Below are positions 1 through 8,746 of a DNA stretch of 64,000 bases, one piece after another. The notes under the pieces were generated by a model that ran no database searches, had not been told where the DNA came from, and was given only the letters and a program-made list of their open reading frames with translations. Source of the stretch: Falsibacillus pallidus (GTDB lineage Bacteria; Bacillota; Bacilli; Bacillales; DSM-25281). Positions within the stretch are counted from its first letter, which is position 1; each line of letters opens with the position of its first letter. The stretch is taken from positions 608,426 through 672,425 of the forward strand of contig NZ_QQAY01000001.1 in the NCBI RefSeq assembly GCF_003350505.1, written 5' to 3'. The translations under genes were made by a program, and so were the position numbers.

Positions 1-1
1 C

Positions 2-301
2 ATCGGTGGATGGAAGATCATCCAGACAGTCGGAGGCAAAATCATGAAACTCCGTCCTGTAAATGGCGTTGCAGCTGACTTATCATCTGCATTGATCATT
101 TTCGGAGCGACTTACGTGCATTTGCCTGTCAGCTCCACCCACGTCATTTCTTCATCCATCCTTGGCGTCGGGGCCTCTCACCGCAGAAAAGGAGTTCAGT
201 GGAATACAGCGAAAAGAATCATCATTACTTGGGTCATCACCCTTCCGATTTCCGCTGCTTTAGCTGCAATTCTATATTGGATAATGGATTTCTTTTTTTA
301 A
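2..301 (+). CDS. Inorganic phosphate transporter, PiT family (C-terminal part, 5' end outside window)
   Basis: The frame is open from base 2 and ends at TAA 299-301, giving the last 99 residues of a polytopic membrane protein. The segment containing LPVSSTHVISSSILGVG carries the signature-like Ser/Thr-His motif of the second PiT repeat. It is followed by a basic loop (SHRRKG) and a final transmembrane helix ending in FFF. PiT proteins take up phosphate with H+ or Na+ across the cytoplasmic membrane. An internal ATG at 44 is not the start, because the homologous sequence continues upstream of it. A hairpin terminator follows immediately. Confidence 0.85.
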   Translation: MGGWKIIQTVGGKIMKLRPVNGVAADLSSALIIFGATYVHLPVSSTHVISSSILGVGASHRRKGVQWNTAKRIIITWVITLPISAALAAILYWIMDFFF

Positions 302-307
302 TAAATG

Positions 308-338
308 AAAGGCCGTGATCATCACACGGCCTTTTTAT
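308..338. terminator. Bidirectional terminator between PiT gene and LacI-family gene
   Basis: AAAGGCCGTG and CACGGCCTTT form a 10-bp stem around a short loop, with T-rich sequence on the plus side and A-rich sequence before it. It sits between two convergent genes and can serve both. Confidence 0.75.
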
Positions 339-345
339 TATCGAC

Positions 346-1314
346 TTATATGGTGCTTCGCATAAAAATATTGGTTTCGAGCTTTTCCCGGACATTGTCT
401 TCTCCATCCAGACTGCGGATGAACAGTTTAAAAGCCCTCCTCCCCATTTCTTTTACCGGAATGTGGATGGATGTAATATCAAGCAGTTCTGAAATCGGAT
501 GGTTGTCACAGCTCATGACTGCTAAATCTCCTGGGATATCTATTGCCGCTTTTTTAGCTTCAGACACAATTCCTGCTGCCACTTGATCGCTTGTAGCCAA
601 AAGGGCAGTCGGACGATTCTTCAGCTTTTCCCACTCATTCATCACCCTTATTCCATCATTGATGGTATAGCAGCCGGTAAAAATCCATTCTTCGTTTAAA
701 TCCATTTTAAATTTCTTCAGAGAATCTCTATATGCTTGAATGCGTTCAATGCTATTAGTGCCTGTTTTCCGGTGGATGCAGAGTCCGATGCTCTGATGTC
801 CCTTTTCCCTTAATGTTTCAAGAGCTGTTTGAAACGCTTGGTAATGGTCGATATAAACCGATGGAAAACCTTGTTCAATCTTTTCGCAAAGAACGATGGG
901 GCCATCCTCCCGAAAAGCAGAAATCACTTCGATTTCATTTATCCTCGAGACAATGATCAATCCGTCGACCTGTCTGCTTTTCAATGATTGAAGTGCATCA
1001 ATCTCCGCTTTCTTTTGATAGTTGGTCTGAAAGACTTGCAGGCTGATTCCTTCCTTGATCGCTTCTTCTGCCAGCCCGTGCAGCCATTCACCGTAATAAG
1101 GAAGATGCAAAAATGGAAGGACGATGCCCACAGAGTTTGTCCTCCCTTTTGACAAATGAACCGCATTGATATTTTTTGTATAATTCAGCTTTTCTGCAGC
1201 TTCCATGACAGCCTTCACTTTCTCCTCAGATACATATGGATGCCCATTGAAGACCCTCGAAGCAGTCGTGACGGAAACTCCTGCAAGCTTTGCTACTTCC
1301 CGAATATTTCCCAT
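346..1314 (-). CDS. LacI/GalR-family transcriptional regulator
   Basis: This is a 322-residue DNA-binding repressor. Residues 1-50 form the LacI helix-turn-helix (IREVAKLAGVSVTTASRVFNG) and hinge, followed by a periplasmic-binding-protein-like sensor domain with typical segments (NSVGIVLP, DGLIIVSR, ALLATSDQVAAGI). The frame extends 25 codons further upstream, but the ATG at 1314 is preferred because the HTH begins there and an AGGTGAT ribosome site lies just before it. The effector sugar cannot be told from sequence. An 18-bp perfect palindrome 37 bp upstream of the start is a likely autoregulatory operator. A 43-residue membrane peptide is transcribed divergently. Confidence 0.85.
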   Translation of the reverse strand: MGNIREVAKLAGVSVTTASRVFNGHPYVSEEKVKAVMEAAEKLNYTKNINAVHLSKGRTNSVGIVLPFLHLPYYGEWLHGLAEEAIKEGISLQVFQTNYQKKAEIDALQSLKSRQVDGLIIVSRINEIEVISAFREDGPIVLCEKIEQGFPSVYIDHYQAFQTALETLREKGHQSIGLCIHRKTGTNSIERIQAYRDSLKKFKMDLNEEWIFTGCYTINDGIRVMNEWEKLKNRPTALLATSDQVAAGIVSEAKKAAIDIPGDLAVMSCDNHPISELLDITSIHIPVKEMGRRAFKLFIRSLDGEDNVREKLETNIFMRSTI

Positions 1315-1350
1315 ATCATCACCTGAATATTTATTTAATAAAAGTCTTGC

Positions 1351-1368
1351 TATGAAACGCGTTTCATA
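1351..1368. promoter_or_regulatory. Perfect 18-bp palindrome, probable LacI-family operator
   Basis: TATGAAACGCGTTTCATA reads identically on both strands and has the central CG expected of LacI-family operators. It lies in the divergent space between the regulator at 346-1314 and the small ORF at 1405. The binding assignment is an inference. Confidence 0.6.
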
Positions 1369-1404
1369 CATTAAAGTTACCTCAAACAAGGAGGTGCGTA
1401 TCTC

Positions 1405-1536
1405 ATGATCGGTATTTTGATTCTTCTATTCCTTTGCCTCATCATCCTTTTTGGCTCCTATCTTGCCTTGAGCGCCAAGGGTTTCAGCTACATGGATGAT
1501 TCAAAGGATCCCTTTAAAGATTTATTTAAAAAATGA
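1405..1536 (+). CDS. Small single-pass membrane protein, 43 residues
   Basis: The ORF starts at ATG 1405 with an ideal AAGGAGGTG ribosome site at 1388-1396 and ends at TGA 1534. The first 22 residues are almost entirely hydrophobic (ILILLFLCLIILFGSYLAL), followed by a polar tail rich in Asp, Lys and Phe that ends DPFKDLFKK. This predicts one membrane helix with a cytosolic amphipathic tail. I recognise no family. Its position next to a LacI regulator and a palindromic operator suggests shared control. Confidence 0.65.
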   Translation: MIGILILLFLCLIILFGSYLALSAKGFSYMDDSKDPFKDLFKK

Positions 1537-1597
1537 TATAACACGTTGTTTTCTTTCATTATATCCTTCCTCTTTTTTAAAGTCATGAAATTGCCTT

Positions 1598-1648
1598 TTC
1601 CACATCAGACGGAAAAAACACCTGTTTATTCTTCGTTCCGATGTGGAA
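1598..1648. repeat. Inverted repeat upstream of amidohydrolase
   Basis: TTCCACATC (1598-1606) and GATGTGGAA (1640-1648) are exact reverse complements 33 bp apart, with further CGGAA/TTCCG pairing inside. The repeat lies between the small membrane ORF and the ribosome site at 1671. It could be a weak terminator or an operator; function unknown. Confidence 0.35.
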
Positions 1649-1683
1649 TGGAATAAGTAAAGACTGTTACAGGAGGAGATTTT

Positions 1684-3288
1684 TTGATCATCAACAATGT
1701 TAGAATCTATCAGCCAGGCACCACACATCCAAAAGAGGAGCTTTATCAAGTTTCTATTAATGAAGAGGGAAAATTTGATTCCATCGGTCCCGCCGCTTCC
1801 AATCAAAGTGGTGCAGACTCATATGACGCAAAGGGACGGGTCATGGCCCCGAGCTTCACCGATTCCCATCTGCATTTCTTGCGGTATGGACTGATGAAAA
1901 AAGAACTTGATTTACGGCATGTGACCAGCTGGGAAGAAATGAAGCGGGAAGTCCGCGAATTTTATCCAGAGATGGAAGAAGAAGATTGGATTGTTGGAAG
2001 AGGCTTGGATGACAGCCAATTCACTGACATCGACCACTTGCTTAAAAAAGACGATCTGGATGAAATCCATTTGGATAAAAAAATGTTCTTCCTTCACGAG
2101 GACGGCCATGAATGTGTAGTAAACCAAAAAGTGATTGACTTGCTTGAAAAAGAAAAAAACTTTAAGAACATTCCAGACCTCTTCAAAGAAACCGGGGAAG
2201 ACGGGAGCTGGAATGGCCGTTTTAAAGATACTGCCGTTCATTACCTTAAAAGACACTTCCGAGGGAGATCCGTTGCCGATGCAAAAGAAGCAATAAAAAT
2301 GGGAATCCCACATCTCCTAAGGCATGGCATTACAGCCATCCATACAGAAGATCTGAATTTCATCGGCTCCTATGAAAAATTATGGAGTGCCTATACAGAG
2401 CTCGAACAGGAAGGAGAGCTTCCGATCACCTGCCTCCTCCATCATTACTTATTTAACATCGATGACATCCACCACTATTTAAATAACCACTCCTTAAGAA
2501 CCGGGGAAGGAACAGAACGCGTCAAAGTCGGGGCGTTTAAAATTTTCCTAGACGGGACGCAGCGCCTCCACACTTCTGCCTTAAGGATGGCATACCGGGA
2601 TAAACCTGAAACATCCGGTAAACTTGTCTATTCCCAAGAGGAATTAAATGAAATGGTGAAACTTGCTTCAGAAAACAATATGCAGGTCGCCATGCATGCC
2701 ATCGGTGACAGATCAGTTGAACAGGCAATCATTGCCTTGGAGCAGGATGAAGCCAGAACGGACGAACTCTGCCACCGGATCATCCATGCCCAGGTATTGG
2801 GAGAAGACCTGATTCAGCGTTTAAAAAAGTTAAAACCTTATATTGAAACACAGCCCTCTTTCCTTATGAATGAGTGGGATGAAACTGCAAAATGGGTTGG
2901 CGACGACCTTGTGCCGTACTGTGACGCCTTTGCTTCCCTGATTAGAAATCATGTTCCGACCACCCTGAGTTCAGATGCCCCGATCGGTGAATTGAATCCA
3001 TTTGAAGGGATATTTGCAGCAGTAAATCGAACGGACAAAGATCATCAGCCGGAAAATGGCTGGATGCCTCAAGAAAAGTTGACTATTGATGAGGCGTTTG
3101 ATGGCTATTCATTTGTCCCTGTAAAAATGGAACTCTCAGACAATAAGCGGGGAAAAATTGAAAAAGGCTTTCAAGCTGATTTCATCTTATTGGATCACCA
3201 TCCATGCGAGGTGCCAGAAAAAGAGCTTCGTCATCTGCAAGTTTGCGAAACGTGGATGGAAGGTAAGCGTGTGTATCAGAAGGAATAA
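1684..3288 (+). CDS. Amidohydrolase family protein (YtcJ-like, Amidohydrolase_3)
   Basis: A 534-residue cytosolic metal-dependent hydrolase. The metal-binding HxH is visible in DSHLHF near residue 61. Later metal or catalytic segments are GAFKIFLDGT (about residue 283), MHAIGDRSV (about 340) and LSSDAPIGELNPF (about 438). The C-terminus carries the usual beta-sandwich end (GFQADFILLD). The start is TTG 1684, preceded by AGGAGGAGA at 1671-1679, which is why it is preferred over the ATG in another frame at 1697. The substrate is unknown; relatives hydrolyse C-N bonds in amides or cyclic imides. A terminator follows. Confidence 0.85.
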   Translation: MIINNVRIYQPGTTHPKEELYQVSINEEGKFDSIGPAASNQSGADSYDAKGRVMAPSFTDSHLHFLRYGLMKKELDLRHVTSWEEMKREVREFYPEMEEEDWIVGRGLDDSQFTDIDHLLKKDDLDEIHLDKKMFFLHEDGHECVVNQKVIDLLEKEKNFKNIPDLFKETGEDGSWNGRFKDTAVHYLKRHFRGRSVADAKEAIKMGIPHLLRHGITAIHTEDLNFIGSYEKLWSAYTELEQEGELPITCLLHHYLFNIDDIHHYLNNHSLRTGEGTERVKVGAFKIFLDGTQRLHTSALRMAYRDKPETSGKLVYSQEELNEMVKLASENNMQVAMHAIGDRSVEQAIIALEQDEARTDELCHRIIHAQVLGEDLIQRLKKLKPYIETQPSFLMNEWDETAKWVGDDLVPYCDAFASLIRNHVPTTLSSDAPIGELNPFEGIFAAVNRTDKDHQPENGWMPQEKLTIDEAFDGYSFVPVKMELSDNKRGKIEKGFQADFILLDHHPCEVPEKELRHLQVCETWMEGKRVYQKE

Positions 3289-3290
3289 AG

Positions 3291-3322
3291 AAAACAGGCC
3301 GGAGTCAACGGCCTGTTTTTTT
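3291..3322. terminator. Bidirectional terminator
   Basis: AAAACAGGCC pairs with GGCCTGTTTT around a 9-nt loop and is followed by a T run. It separates the convergent amidohydrolase and RocB-like genes. Confidence 0.8.
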
Positions 3323-3336
3323 ATGTTTCTTATTTG

Positions 3337-4995
3337 TCATTCAACATCCATTCCCCAGAAGGATCCGGTCACTTCGCGGATGACCTCGGGCAGCACACCG
3401 AATGTATACGGCATATAAAGCCGCTCGGTCCATTTATGCCCGTCCTCACCGTAAACGCCAATATTAATGGATGGAATATTTAAATTCCTTATCCTTGAAA
3501 TCGGCAGCGGATACAGTTCGTCCATCATGGGGATATTTTTTGTCAAATTATCAATGTCCTCATCGCTTTCATGGAGCGAAAGGAAACTTCCATCTGCCAA
3601 GTAAGGAAAGAACCGTTTTACCACAAACTCTTCCCCTGTTTCCTCACTGATTCTATTTAAACGTTCTTCCAGCGCCTTTTTGGTCTTGGTCCCAAACTCA
3701 TTCTCTACATTCAAATAGTTATGAGGCAGAAATGGCGGGGCAAAAAACACAACTACACGAGGATTCTTATCAGGATCAAGCTGCTGAAGGGCTTCTACCA
3801 TCTTAAATGCCCGCTCCCTTGTATCGAGCCCCATTGTTTCATCTAAAACAGTTTCCAATGTATTTTCCACGTCTCTGCCTTCCAATTTCAATTTTTCCAT
3901 GAACTCAAAAAGTGTCACAACTTCAATATTTATATCCAAATTTCTTTCCGGCAGACTATGAATGTTCCGGAATAGTTCATTTCTCTCCAGCAGCATCTGT
4001 CCGTAGTCTTTGCATACACCATGCGCGATTTGAACCATTTCCTTCAGAACGTCCTTCGCCGTTTTTTCATACATGAAGTAGTTGAAGTAAATCTTGCTGC
4101 TTTCAGGAGTCTGAACATTATAAGAAACTTTATCGTCCCGGTGATAAAGGCATGATGGCGGCAATATGAACTCTCCGTCTATCCTTTCCATGAAACGCGG
4201 ATTTTGATTGATGCTGCGATTGATTTCGGAAGTGATATAAGTCGGATCGATTGCTTTTAGACCATCCCCCACGTGGGCAACCCGCCCGAATACGTGGAAG
4301 CACGGAAGAATTTTGCCTGCAGCACCCGTGTAGATATACCGTTTGCAATCCCCTTCGTAAAGCGGCGAAATGAAATCATTATTGATAGCCGCGAGGAACG
4401 TCAGGTTCTCTTCCATTTTCAATCTCTCAAGTTCTGACAATGCCGTAATCATCCCTGCATGCTGGCTTTCTTCATCAGGATTGAACAGTAAGAGAAGGCT
4501 TCCCTCCAATTCTTCCGGGTGTTCTGAATAGTATAGGGCATTAGCCAAATGGACCGCAATTCCGCTCTGCATATCCAGAGCCCCTCTGCCGAACAGCCAT
4601 TTACCGGATTCAGCATCCTTCTGCACTTTTTCATCCCCATCATAGGACTGAAAAAATCTCCTTAAGGCATCGGGATCATGCGCTTTTTCCTGAAGCGGAC
4701 CATAGTCCTCTGTAGAAACCGTATCAATATGGGCGTGATAAAGGACGGTTCGCTTCGATTTCCCTTGAATGAAGGCAAATATATTTTTTCTTTCCAGACC
4801 GTCATTTTCTATTTCCTGCACCCACACCTGATCCGGGTGCTTTTGAAAATATGGAAAGGATACAAGGATATCCTTGATGAATTCTGCTTTTTCTTTTTCC
4901 CCATGAGTGCCATTATAGCTTTCTCTTTTGACCAGCGTTCTTGTGAGAAGCTCTGCCTGCTCATACAATGAAAGATCCTTCAGCTGTTGAAACAT
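3337..4995 (-). CDS. rocB: M20-family metallopeptidase, RocB-like
   Basis: A 552-residue protein of the M20 di-zinc peptidase/deacylase clan. Metal-ligand segments are YHAHIDTV (about residue 90), FGRGALDMQSGIAVH (about 140) and NPDEESQHAG (about 172), which contains the general-base Glu-Glu pair. Its size and sequence style match Bacillus RocB, assigned to arginine utilisation. Here no other roc genes are adjacent, so the physiological substrate is unproven. It stands alone between a terminator and the purine permease promoter region. The symbol is given by family resemblance. Confidence 0.75.
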   Translation of the reverse strand: MFQQLKDLSLYEQAELLTRTLVKRESYNGTHGEKEKAEFIKDILVSFPYFQKHPDQVWVQEIENDGLERKNIFAFIQGKSKRTVLYHAHIDTVSTEDYGPLQEKAHDPDALRRFFQSYDGDEKVQKDAESGKWLFGRGALDMQSGIAVHLANALYYSEHPEELEGSLLLLFNPDEESQHAGMITALSELERLKMEENLTFLAAINNDFISPLYEGDCKRYIYTGAAGKILPCFHVFGRVAHVGDGLKAIDPTYITSEINRSINQNPRFMERIDGEFILPPSCLYHRDDKVSYNVQTPESSKIYFNYFMYEKTAKDVLKEMVQIAHGVCKDYGQMLLERNELFRNIHSLPERNLDINIEVVTLFEFMEKLKLEGRDVENTLETVLDETMGLDTRERAFKMVEALQQLDPDKNPRVVVFFAPPFLPHNYLNVENEFGTKTKKALEERLNRISEETGEEFVVKRFFPYLADGSFLSLHESDEDIDNLTKNIPMMDELYPLPISRIRNLNIPSINIGVYGEDGHKWTERLYMPYTFGVLPEVIREVTGSFWGMDVE

Positions 4996-5113
4996 AGAAA
5001 ACCCTCCCCTTCTCTTCCTTCATCTTATCTCACCCTCTATGGAAATGAAAGGGGTTTCACAGGTGTCAGACTGCCTAATTTGGGCGAAAATATAAGGAAA
5101 TGAGAAAAATCAC

Positions 5114-5142
5114 TTGCAACACAAGAGAAAAACGAATATTAT
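5114..5142 (+). promoter_or_regulatory. Sigma-A-type promoter of purine permease
   Basis: TTGCAA (5114-5119) and TATTAT (5137-5142) are separated by 17 bp. The -10 overlaps the first of two inverted CGAA-containing boxes. Confidence 0.6.
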
Positions 5143-5172
5143 TACTTAGGTAAATAAATAATGTTCGTGTTT
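5128..5172. promoter_or_regulatory. Candidate PurR box pair upstream of purine permease
   Basis: AAAAACGAATATT (5128-5140) faces AATGTTCGTGTTT (5160-5172), the reverse complement of AAACACGAACATT. Both resemble the Bacillus PurR box, with central CGAA flanked by A/T. They are in inverted orientation with 19 bp between the 13-mers, slightly longer than the spacing I recall for known sites. Control of purine transport by PurR is established in Bacillus; binding here is inference. Confidence 0.5.
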
Positions 5173-5188
5173 TTGGAGGTTACCTTTC

Positions 5189-6487
5189 ATGTTTAAATTA
5201 AAAGAAAACGGAACAACTGTTAAGACGGAAATGATTGCCGGACTGACAACCTTTTTAACAATGGTCTATATCGTTGTCGTGAATCCGGTCATTTTAGCAG
5301 ATGCGGGAGTGCCGTTCAATCAAGTATTCACTGCAACCATCATTGCTACTGTCATTGGTACACTTTGGATGGCGCTGTCAGCCAACTATCCAATTGCCAT
5401 TGCACCCGGAATGGGATTGAATGCATACTTTGCCTATTCAGTTGTGGGCACCCATACTAATATTTCTTATCAGGTCGCATTTTCAGCAGTCTTTGTTGCT
5501 GGTATTATATTTGTCATTTTATCTTTGACGCCTTTCAGAAAAAAATTGATTGAAGCGATTCCGGATAATTTAAAATATGGGATCACCGCAGGGATCGGCC
5601 TGTTCATCGCCTTTATAGGACTCCGTCTGACAGGCATCATCACAGCCCACCCAACAAATCTTGTTACTCTTGGAGACCTGCATGCCCCTTCAGCACTTTT
5701 AGCTCTTACAGGTTTAGCCATTACTCTCATCTTGATGGTGCTGAACGTAAACGGCGCCCTTTTCATTGGGATGATCGTGACTGGCATCATTGCCTTCTTC
5801 ACAGGCCAGCTTTCATTCGATAATGGATTCGTTTCATTGCCTACGTTGCCTGAAGGAATGGTCATTAATCCATTGCATGCCTTTGGAGATGTGGTCCAAT
5901 ATGGCCTATACGCCGTTGTCTTTTCTTTCTTGCTTGTTACGATTTTTGATACGACAGGTACAATGATCGGGGTTGCCCAACAAGCGGGCTTGATGAAAGG
6001 AAAATCCATGCCGCGTGCTCGTGAAGCTCTTCTGTCTGATTCTATTGCCACTACAATCGGGGCCATTTTTGGTACAAGCCCGACAAGTGCTTACATTGAA
6101 TCTTCCAGCGGTGTTGCAGCAGGCGGACGTACTGGATTGACTTCCTTGACTGTAGCCGTATTATTCATCCTTGCAGCATTCTTCGGCCCAGTGGTCAGCG
6201 CTGTTTCCGGATTGTCTGCCATTACGGCCCCTGCCTTGATTATCGTCGGAAGCTTGATGATGGGAAGCATTGCGAAAATCAATTGGAATGATCTTGAAGA
6301 AGCATTCCCTGCCTTCCTGATTATCCTCAGCATGCCGCTGACATCAAGCATTGCAACAGGCATTGCTTTAGGCTTCATCTCTTACCCATTATTGAAAGTG
6401 GTAAAAGGGAAATGGAGAGAAGTTCATCTGTTAGTTTATGTGTTTGCCATCTTGTTTTTCTATCAGCTGGCGTTTTTACCACACTAA
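5189..6487 (+). CDS. pbuO: NCS2/AzgA-family purine permease (PbuO-like)
   Basis: A 432-residue polytopic membrane protein with about 12 hydrophobic segments. AzgA hallmarks are present: GLTTFLTMVYIVVVNP near residue 18, APGMGLNAYFAYSV near 71, TGTMIGVAQQAG near 255, and TSPTSAYIESSSGVAAGGRTG near 293. The family imports guanine, hypoxanthine or adenine by proton symport. Length and N-terminus fit PbuO better than PbuG. ATG 5189 follows GGAGGT at 5175. A promoter with PurR-box-like sites lies upstream, no purine riboswitch is visible here, and a terminator follows. Confidence 0.85.
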   Translation: MFKLKENGTTVKTEMIAGLTTFLTMVYIVVVNPVILADAGVPFNQVFTATIIATVIGTLWMALSANYPIAIAPGMGLNAYFAYSVVGTHTNISYQVAFSAVFVAGIIFVILSLTPFRKKLIEAIPDNLKYGITAGIGLFIAFIGLRLTGIITAHPTNLVTLGDLHAPSALLALTGLAITLILMVLNVNGALFIGMIVTGIIAFFTGQLSFDNGFVSLPTLPEGMVINPLHAFGDVVQYGLYAVVFSFLLVTIFDTTGTMIGVAQQAGLMKGKSMPRAREALLSDSIATTIGAIFGTSPTSAYIESSSGVAAGGRTGLTSLTVAVLFILAAFFGPVVSAVSGLSAITAPALIIVGSLMMGSIAKINWNDLEEAFPAFLIILSMPLTSSIATGIALGFISYPLLKVVKGKWREVHLLVYVFAILFFYQLAFLPH

Positions 6488-6497
6488 TAGAAAGTAT

Positions 6498-6530
6498 AAA
6501 ACCGTTCAGGAATGTCCTGAACGGTTTTTT
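6498..6530. terminator. Terminator after purine permease
   Basis: AAACCGTTCAGG and CCTGAACGGTTT form a 12-bp stem with a 4-nt loop followed by TTT. The T tract runs into the stop codon of the convergent MEDS gene. Confidence 0.85.
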
Positions 6531-7132
6531 CATTTACGAGATGGATGAACCACTTTCCCGACTCTCGCAAGTTTCATATTTTCTTTTATGTTGAATACTT
6601 CGTGGTCGGTCATGTACATTCTGTGGCAGGAGAGGAGCGTCTGCCTGAATTCCGGCGGCACTCGCTTTTCATCATATGCGCATACGGAGGTCAACCCTAA
6701 GCTTACTAGCGTCTGATCCACTTCTTTTTCGTATTCGCCGACATAGTAGGTCAGCTGGTCGCTGTCTCCCCATTCAACGTGTGCCCATGAGCGGATAGGA
6801 ATGTCTTTTTCGAAGAAGGGCTCCACATATTTTTCAAAATAGGAGATGATTGATTTATAGTAAAAATCGCCTCTGAAGCAATAAAAATCAAAATTATGTA
6901 TATAATGTACTTTCTCTATTTCTTCCGGAGTCAGCTCTTTCTTCAACTGGCAGAGGATTTTTGGATAAAAATGTTCATTTTCAATAAGAATTACGTGGTC
7001 TCCGTGTTTAATTCCGGCTGTTATGTACGAAACCGTATTTTTGATGTAATCATCCACTAATTGAAATTCATAGAATATGTGCCCACCAGAAGACTCCAAA
7101 ATTTCCTTCGTCTGATTCGTGAACTCCCCCAT
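6530..7132 (-). CDS. MEDS (DcmR-like sensory) domain protein
   Basis: A 200-residue cytosolic protein. GGHIFYEFQLVDDYIKNTVSYITAGIKHGDHVILIEN matches in pattern the start of MEDS/DcmR sensory domains: a short strand, a helix, GIxxGDHVI, then a hydrophobic strand. No HTH or kinase domain is fused, so it may act as a stand-alone signalling module or partner of an anti-sigma system. ATG 7132 starts the conserved region. The neighbours give no functional clue. Confidence 0.6.
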   Translation of the reverse strand: MGEFTNQTKEILESSGGHIFYEFQLVDDYIKNTVSYITAGIKHGDHVILIENEHFYPKILCQLKKELTPEEIEKVHYIHNFDFYCFRGDFYYKSIISYFEKYVEPFFEKDIPIRSWAHVEWGDSDQLTYYVGEYEKEVDQTLVSLGLTSVCAYDEKRVPPEFRQTLLSCHRMYMTDHEVFNIKENMKLARVGKVVHPSRK

Positions 7133-7246
7133 TTGTTTATTCCCCTTTTCTCTCTATTTTTAAGCGGATGTATATTCAATTGACACATTTACCCGTTATC
7201 TATGAAAACGAAACACTATTTTGTAAAAAAATCCGCTGGTTCATGA

Positions 7247-7288
7247 AAAAAGATATAATCCACACTTAATAGAGTGGATTATATCTTT
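7247..7288. terminator. Terminator downstream of E3 gene
   Basis: AAAAGATATAATCCAC and GTGGATTATATCTTTT form a long AT-rich stem. It ends the minus-strand dehydrogenase-complex operon. Confidence 0.75.
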
Positions 7289-7321
7289 TTATTGGAAGAA
7301 TATGATTCTTAGTTCCTGCTT

Positions 7322-8746
7322 CTACATTTTTACTTTTTCTGCTTTCTTATTCTTAGGGGCTTGATGGATGGCTTTCCCTACTGCATCCTCACAAGCCTCC
7401 AGCAAGCTTTCTGCGAGGCTCGGATGGGCATAGTTAGGGTAAAGGAAATCTTCGTCCCTTGCTGCCATCTCCAGTCCCACCACACCCGTCTGAATCAGGT
7501 CGATGGCTCCTTCTCCGATAATATGGATGCCAAGCAGCCGGTCTGTCCCTTCTTCAAATAGCACTTTCACCAATCCATCTTTTTTCTCCGTCAACGCGGC
7601 ATAGCCGTTTCCTCCAAGCACGTAGGTCCCTGCCCTGTAGTCAAGGTTTTCACTTCTTGCTACTTCTTCTGTCATTCCAACAGAGGCAACCGGCGGCTGG
7701 GAGTGAATGATTGTCGGCAAATAATAGAAGTCAGCAGGAGCTGCATGCTCGTTACCCATCATGGCTTCGACAGCTGCCTTCCCTTGCTTGATCGCTTTAA
7801 CAGCAGAGAATGGTGCGCCAGTGACATCCCCGGCTGCATAAATGTTAGAAAGGGACGTCCTTCCCCATTCATCCACTTTAATAAATTGATTTTCATCCAA
7901 CTCGATTCCAATCCGTTCAAGTCCAAGGGCAGAGGTATTCCCATTGTACTGCTCATCCATATAGATATGGGAAGAAGCAAGCTCCATCGATTCTCCTTTT
8001 GCATTGACAAAACGGCATAAAGTCCGATCGCCATTCCAATCGATCTTGATTGCTTTCGCTCCCATATGAACAGGAATTTTAGCCTTCTTCAACTGCCTCA
8101 GCAGTTCTTTTTCAATCGTTTCGTCCAATCCGAACGTTTCACCCTCATTAATGATAGTCGTTTTGACGCCGAATGAATGGTAGGCAAATGCAGCTTCTAA
8201 TACGATATAGCTGCTGCCTGCCAAAATCAGTTCTTCAGGGAGAGTTGAGAACCGGAATAAGTCTGACGCTCCAATCAGTCCGGCCTTCTTCCCTCCTGAG
8301 GCTCCGACGGAAATCAAGGCGTGGTTGAAACGTACAACATCAAATTGGTGTCCATTTTCAATTCCAATGCGGTCATCTGAGAGGAAGACGGCTTCGCCAA
8401 ACATCACTTCAATTTTGTTCGCTTTGCACAAAGACTCGACTCCTTTTCTCAATTGATCCACTTTTCCATCCCTGTACTCTTTGAAGCGGCCAAAATCGAA
8501 ATGCCCGCTGCCTATTTCAAATCCCATGTTTTTTAAATGATCCATATGCTTATACTGTTTCGCAGCTTCTGCTGTTGCTTTAGAAGGGATGCATCCCTTG
8601 TTCAGACATGTGCCGCCAAGCTGATCCTTTTCAATCAGCAGCACTTCCCTTCCCGATTGCGCTGCCCGGATGGCGGCTGTATAGCCTGCCGGACCGCCTC
8701 CTAAGATGACCACATCTTTTTCCTGAGCGAGTTCACCTACTACCAT
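7322..8746 (-). CDS. Dihydrolipoyl dehydrogenase (E3 of 2-oxoacid dehydrogenase complex)
   Basis: A 474-residue flavoprotein that reoxidises lipoyl groups with NAD+. The N-terminal FAD motif VVILGGGPAGYTAA is at residues 12-26. The redox-active disulfide is in GGTCLNKGCIPSKA (about 44-57), the second FAD contact is SNIYAAGDVTG (about 303), and the His-Glu dyad region is the C-terminal YAHPSLAESLLEA (about 438). ATG 8744-8746 abuts the E2 stop (TAAATG), so translation is coupled. It is the last gene of the PheDH-E1alpha-E1beta-E2-E3 operon. A locus-specific E3 beside a full E1/E2 set points to a dedicated complex. Confidence 0.9.
   Translation of the reverse strand: MVVGELAQEKDVVILGGGPAGYTAAIRAAQSGREVLLIEKDQLGGTCLNKGCIPSKATAEAAKQYKHMDHLKNMGFEIGSGHFDFGRFKEYRDGKVDQLRKGVESLCKANKIEVMFGEAVFLSDDRIGIENGHQFDVVRFNHALISVGASGGKKAGLIGASDLFRFSTLPEELILAGSSYIVLEAAFAYHSFGVKTTIINEGETFGLDETIEKELLRQLKKAKIPVHMGAKAIKIDWNGDRTLCRFVNAKGESMELASSHIYMDEQYNGNTSALGLERIGIELDENQFIKVDEWGRTSLSNIYAAGDVTGAPFSAVKAIKQGKAAVEAMMGNEHAAPADFYYLPTIIHSQPPVASVGMTEEVARSENLDYRAGTYVLGGNGYAALTEKKDGLVKVLFEEGTDRLLGIHIIGEGAIDLIQTGVVGLEMAARDEDFLYPNYAHPSLAESLLEACEDAVGKAIHQAPKNKKAEKVKM

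Noticed and set aside
5049..5080. Further copy of the dispersed intergenic repeat (GGTGTCAGACTGCC)
   Set aside because: Only the first few bases resemble the element; the CACGCCCCG-TTTTTGTC core is absent.
4996..5188. Purine riboswitch in front of the purine permease
   Set aside because: The P2/P3 loop motifs and the conserved CTACC/GTAAAT segments are missing; only PurR-box-like sequences are present.
5470..6066. 198-codon antisense frame inside the purine permease gene
   Set aside because: It mirrors the codon pattern of the well-supported permease, has no ribosome site and encodes no recognisable domain.
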